Source of the DNA: Salinigranum marinum
GTDB lineage: Archaea; Halobacteriota; Halobacteria; Halobacteriales; Haloferacaceae
Length of the DNA: 64,000 nt
Direction: 5' to 3'
NCBI RefSeq assembly: GCF_024228675.1
Contig: NZ_CP100461.1
Location: 3,345,398-3,409,397, forward strand
Below are positions 62,782-64,000 of the stretch, in pieces (the stretch's first letter is position 1; the number at the start of each line of letters is the position of its first letter). Both the position numbers and the translations under genes were made by a program. The notes beneath the pieces are model-generated. The model was not told the DNA's origin, searched no databases, and worked only from the letters and a program-made list of their open reading frames with translations.

Positions 62782-63803
62782 ACACCCATATCAACAGGGG
62801 TCTATTTAATATTTCTCCGTGGGAAACGCGATACGATGTCCGTTGTTCCCAGTCAGCCACGGACGGTCGGGGTTCCGTCCGCAGCCCCGGGACCGGTGTG
62901 GCCGTGGTCGCGGCCGGTTCGGCGTGACGGTATGCGGTAGATGACAACAGTAAAGATGTAATGGGTGGCCGAGTGCCTCCGCCAACGCGCGTCTCGTTGC
63001 TTACGTGACCGGAGCCGTTCCGCTCGCGACGCCCCGTACCGCGGGTCTCACGCCGGCGCGCGCTCCGGGCGCGTCCACCGACCGCCCGGCCGTCTCGTGG
63101 CTGCCCCTCGACGAGTGGTGGCTCCGTCCCGGACGCCGCGTGGTCGACCGTATTCGTGTGGCTGGGCCCGAGAATTGATCAGAAATATTTGCACGCCTGT
63201 GACACGGAATATTCTTTAGACTGACGGGGTCACAGCCGAGGACCGCAGATCCGTCGCCGAACGTGAGGGGAGGCGGCCGTCGCCCGTCGAGACGACGTCC
63301 GACCGACCCCGTGCCGTACGACCGGATCCCGCCGCGGCCGCGTCGAGTGGCGGTCAACGGACGATAATCCACGACGAGCCGCCATCGACGACGGAACGAC
63401 GCGAACGCGTAGGAGTCCTCGTCACGGGTAGCGCTGAGAGTCGCCCGGACTCCCGCCGTTGACGCACACTTCGGTGCGAGATGGTCGGTGACCGCCGGGA
63501 GACGAGGTGTTTGGGGCTGCCAGTGTCTGATCGCGTGCGCCGACTAGAGGGCGGCCAAACGTCGTCGGACCGCCGCTGCCGAACGCCGGACTGCGTCGCC
63601 GTCGGACCGTATACACGACCCAATCGGCGTCACGCCCGACTGGTCTCGTGCGTACAGTCCTCGCTGATCGAAGCGACGCCGTGGCCCGGACGGAAGTTAT
63701 TGATTCAACTAATGAGAAACTAATTATAAATATTTTCCAGTTCGATGTGCCACCGTACAACCGCCTGTGTCGAGCGTGGCACCGGCACGCCACGGTCGTC
63801 TTG
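62782..63803. other. Gene-poor right flank of the island
   Basis: About 1 kb without convincing genes. Short arginine-rich open frames on both strands lack family patterns. AT-rich patches occur near 63175-63220 and 63700-63740. It ends where the antiporter repeat begins. As on the left flank, a decayed integration module may have been here. Confidence 0.5.
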
Positions 63804-63947
63804 GGCCGCGTGATGACCGAGATCATCCCGGCGTTCGCGGTGGGGTACGTGCTCGTGATGAGCACCCTCGGCACCGTGTTGATGGGCGAGTCCGACCGGG
63901 TCGCGCGGTTCGTCTTTCGGGAGCCGGAGTCGGCGGTGGTAGGGTGA
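63804..63947 (+). pseudogene. Truncated antiporter 3' end, right island repeat
   Basis: This fragment encodes RVMTEIIPAFAVGYVLVMST onward, the last 47 residues of a CPA2 antiporter, and ends in its own stop. The first 83 bp are identical to 36140-36222. It then diverges to end RVARFVFREPESAVVG, unlike the intact gene's RLERLVFSQGTAEQVADG. The front of the gene is missing, and the frame upstream (from 63648) is unrelated sequence. It is the second copy of the direct repeat flanking the island. The distinct C-terminus means the two ends came from two related alleles. Confidence 0.88.
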
Positions 63948-64000
63948 AGCGCGGGGTTCGGACAGCATCCGCCGAGTACGAGTACGGGCTCGGAGATCGA

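Larger units (their letters stand above)
36290..63803. mobile_element. Putative integrated catabolic genomic island
   Basis: This 27.5-kb block between the two antiporter 3' ends has gene content (transporters, catabolic enzymes, one IclR regulator) that is wholly different from the housekeeping genes to its left. Intergenic gaps are larger, strand switches are frequent, and codon use appears less strictly GC-rich than in the left part, by eye. No integrase, transposase or replication gene was recognised, so the mechanism may be recombination of a larger replicon or loss of the integrase. Boundaries are inferred from the repeat only. Confidence 0.7.

Noticed and set aside
62705..62947. Small open frame overlapping the iclR start
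   Set aside because: Overlaps the iclR promoter and N-terminus antisense-frame region, and reads as low-information sequence.
36290..63803. Integrase or transposase inside the island
   Set aside because: No tyrosine-recombinase (R...HxxR...Y), serine-recombinase or DDE pattern was found in any readable frame, so none is claimed.

Overview
The window is haloarchaeal chromosome. The evidence is high GC with GAC/GTC/CTC-rich codons and very acidic proteins, an intein-bearing DNA polymerase D large subunit, archaeal GlyRS, Tat-exported lipoproteins (twin arginine plus lipobox), and many genes with a TATA-like box 25-30 bp before the start codon and no leader. No rRNA, tRNA, CRISPR array, transposase or recognisable integrase was found.

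Positions 1-36290 look like core genome. Two tandem amt-glnK pairs (53-3956) are followed by a HEAT-repeat protein, hemL, a MATE exporter and two small membrane proteins. Next come hemC, a SUMT gene and hemD, with overlapping stops and starts (10461-13062). A glutamate/threonine-repeat lipoprotein diverges from a membrane protein that carries calcium-type repeats outside and a winged helix inside. A DHH phosphoesterase follows, then a Tfx-type regulator divergent from a tungstate/molybdate ABC transporter (16758-20157). After DUF5783-like, MgtE-like, NifU-like, sulfatase-fold, tautomerase and rubredoxin-like genes comes polC (24929-30025), whose intein splits the catalytic motif. A 26-bp tandem repeat, a 54-residue protein, a CBS protein, glyS, a dolichol-kinase-like protein and a KhtT/KhtU-like antiporter pair complete this part.

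Positions 36290-63803 look like an inserted catabolic island. The 3' end of the antiporter gene (36140 onward) is repeated at 63804-63947, with 83 bp identical, so the pair brackets about 27.6 kb. Gene spacing is looser, strands switch often and each transcript tends to have its own promoter. Contents: a class II aldolase-like protein, an M20-like protein that has lost its metal ligands, an LLM-class oxidoreductase, a NitT/TauT-type ABC importer with two different permeases, an MFS carrier, a CofH homologue (F420 synthesis), a tripartite tricarboxylate-type transporter split over two loci (tctA; tctC-tctB with a frameshift in a T9 run), a second M20 hydrolase with normal ligands, a three-subunit molybdenum hydroxylase with CoxG, an amidohydrolase, an MmgE/PrpD protein and an IclR regulator.

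Inference: the island encodes uptake and degradation of an unidentified compound, most likely an N-heterocycle or amide. A molybdenum hydroxylase, a flavin/F420 monooxygenase-type enzyme, an amidohydrolase and an M20 hydrolase would oxidise and open it. The aldolase and MmgE/PrpD enzymes would process the carbon skeleton, under IclR control. The neighbouring core genome supplies tungstate/molybdate uptake. Three island enzymes lack residues normally needed for their family's chemistry, so the reactions may be unusual.
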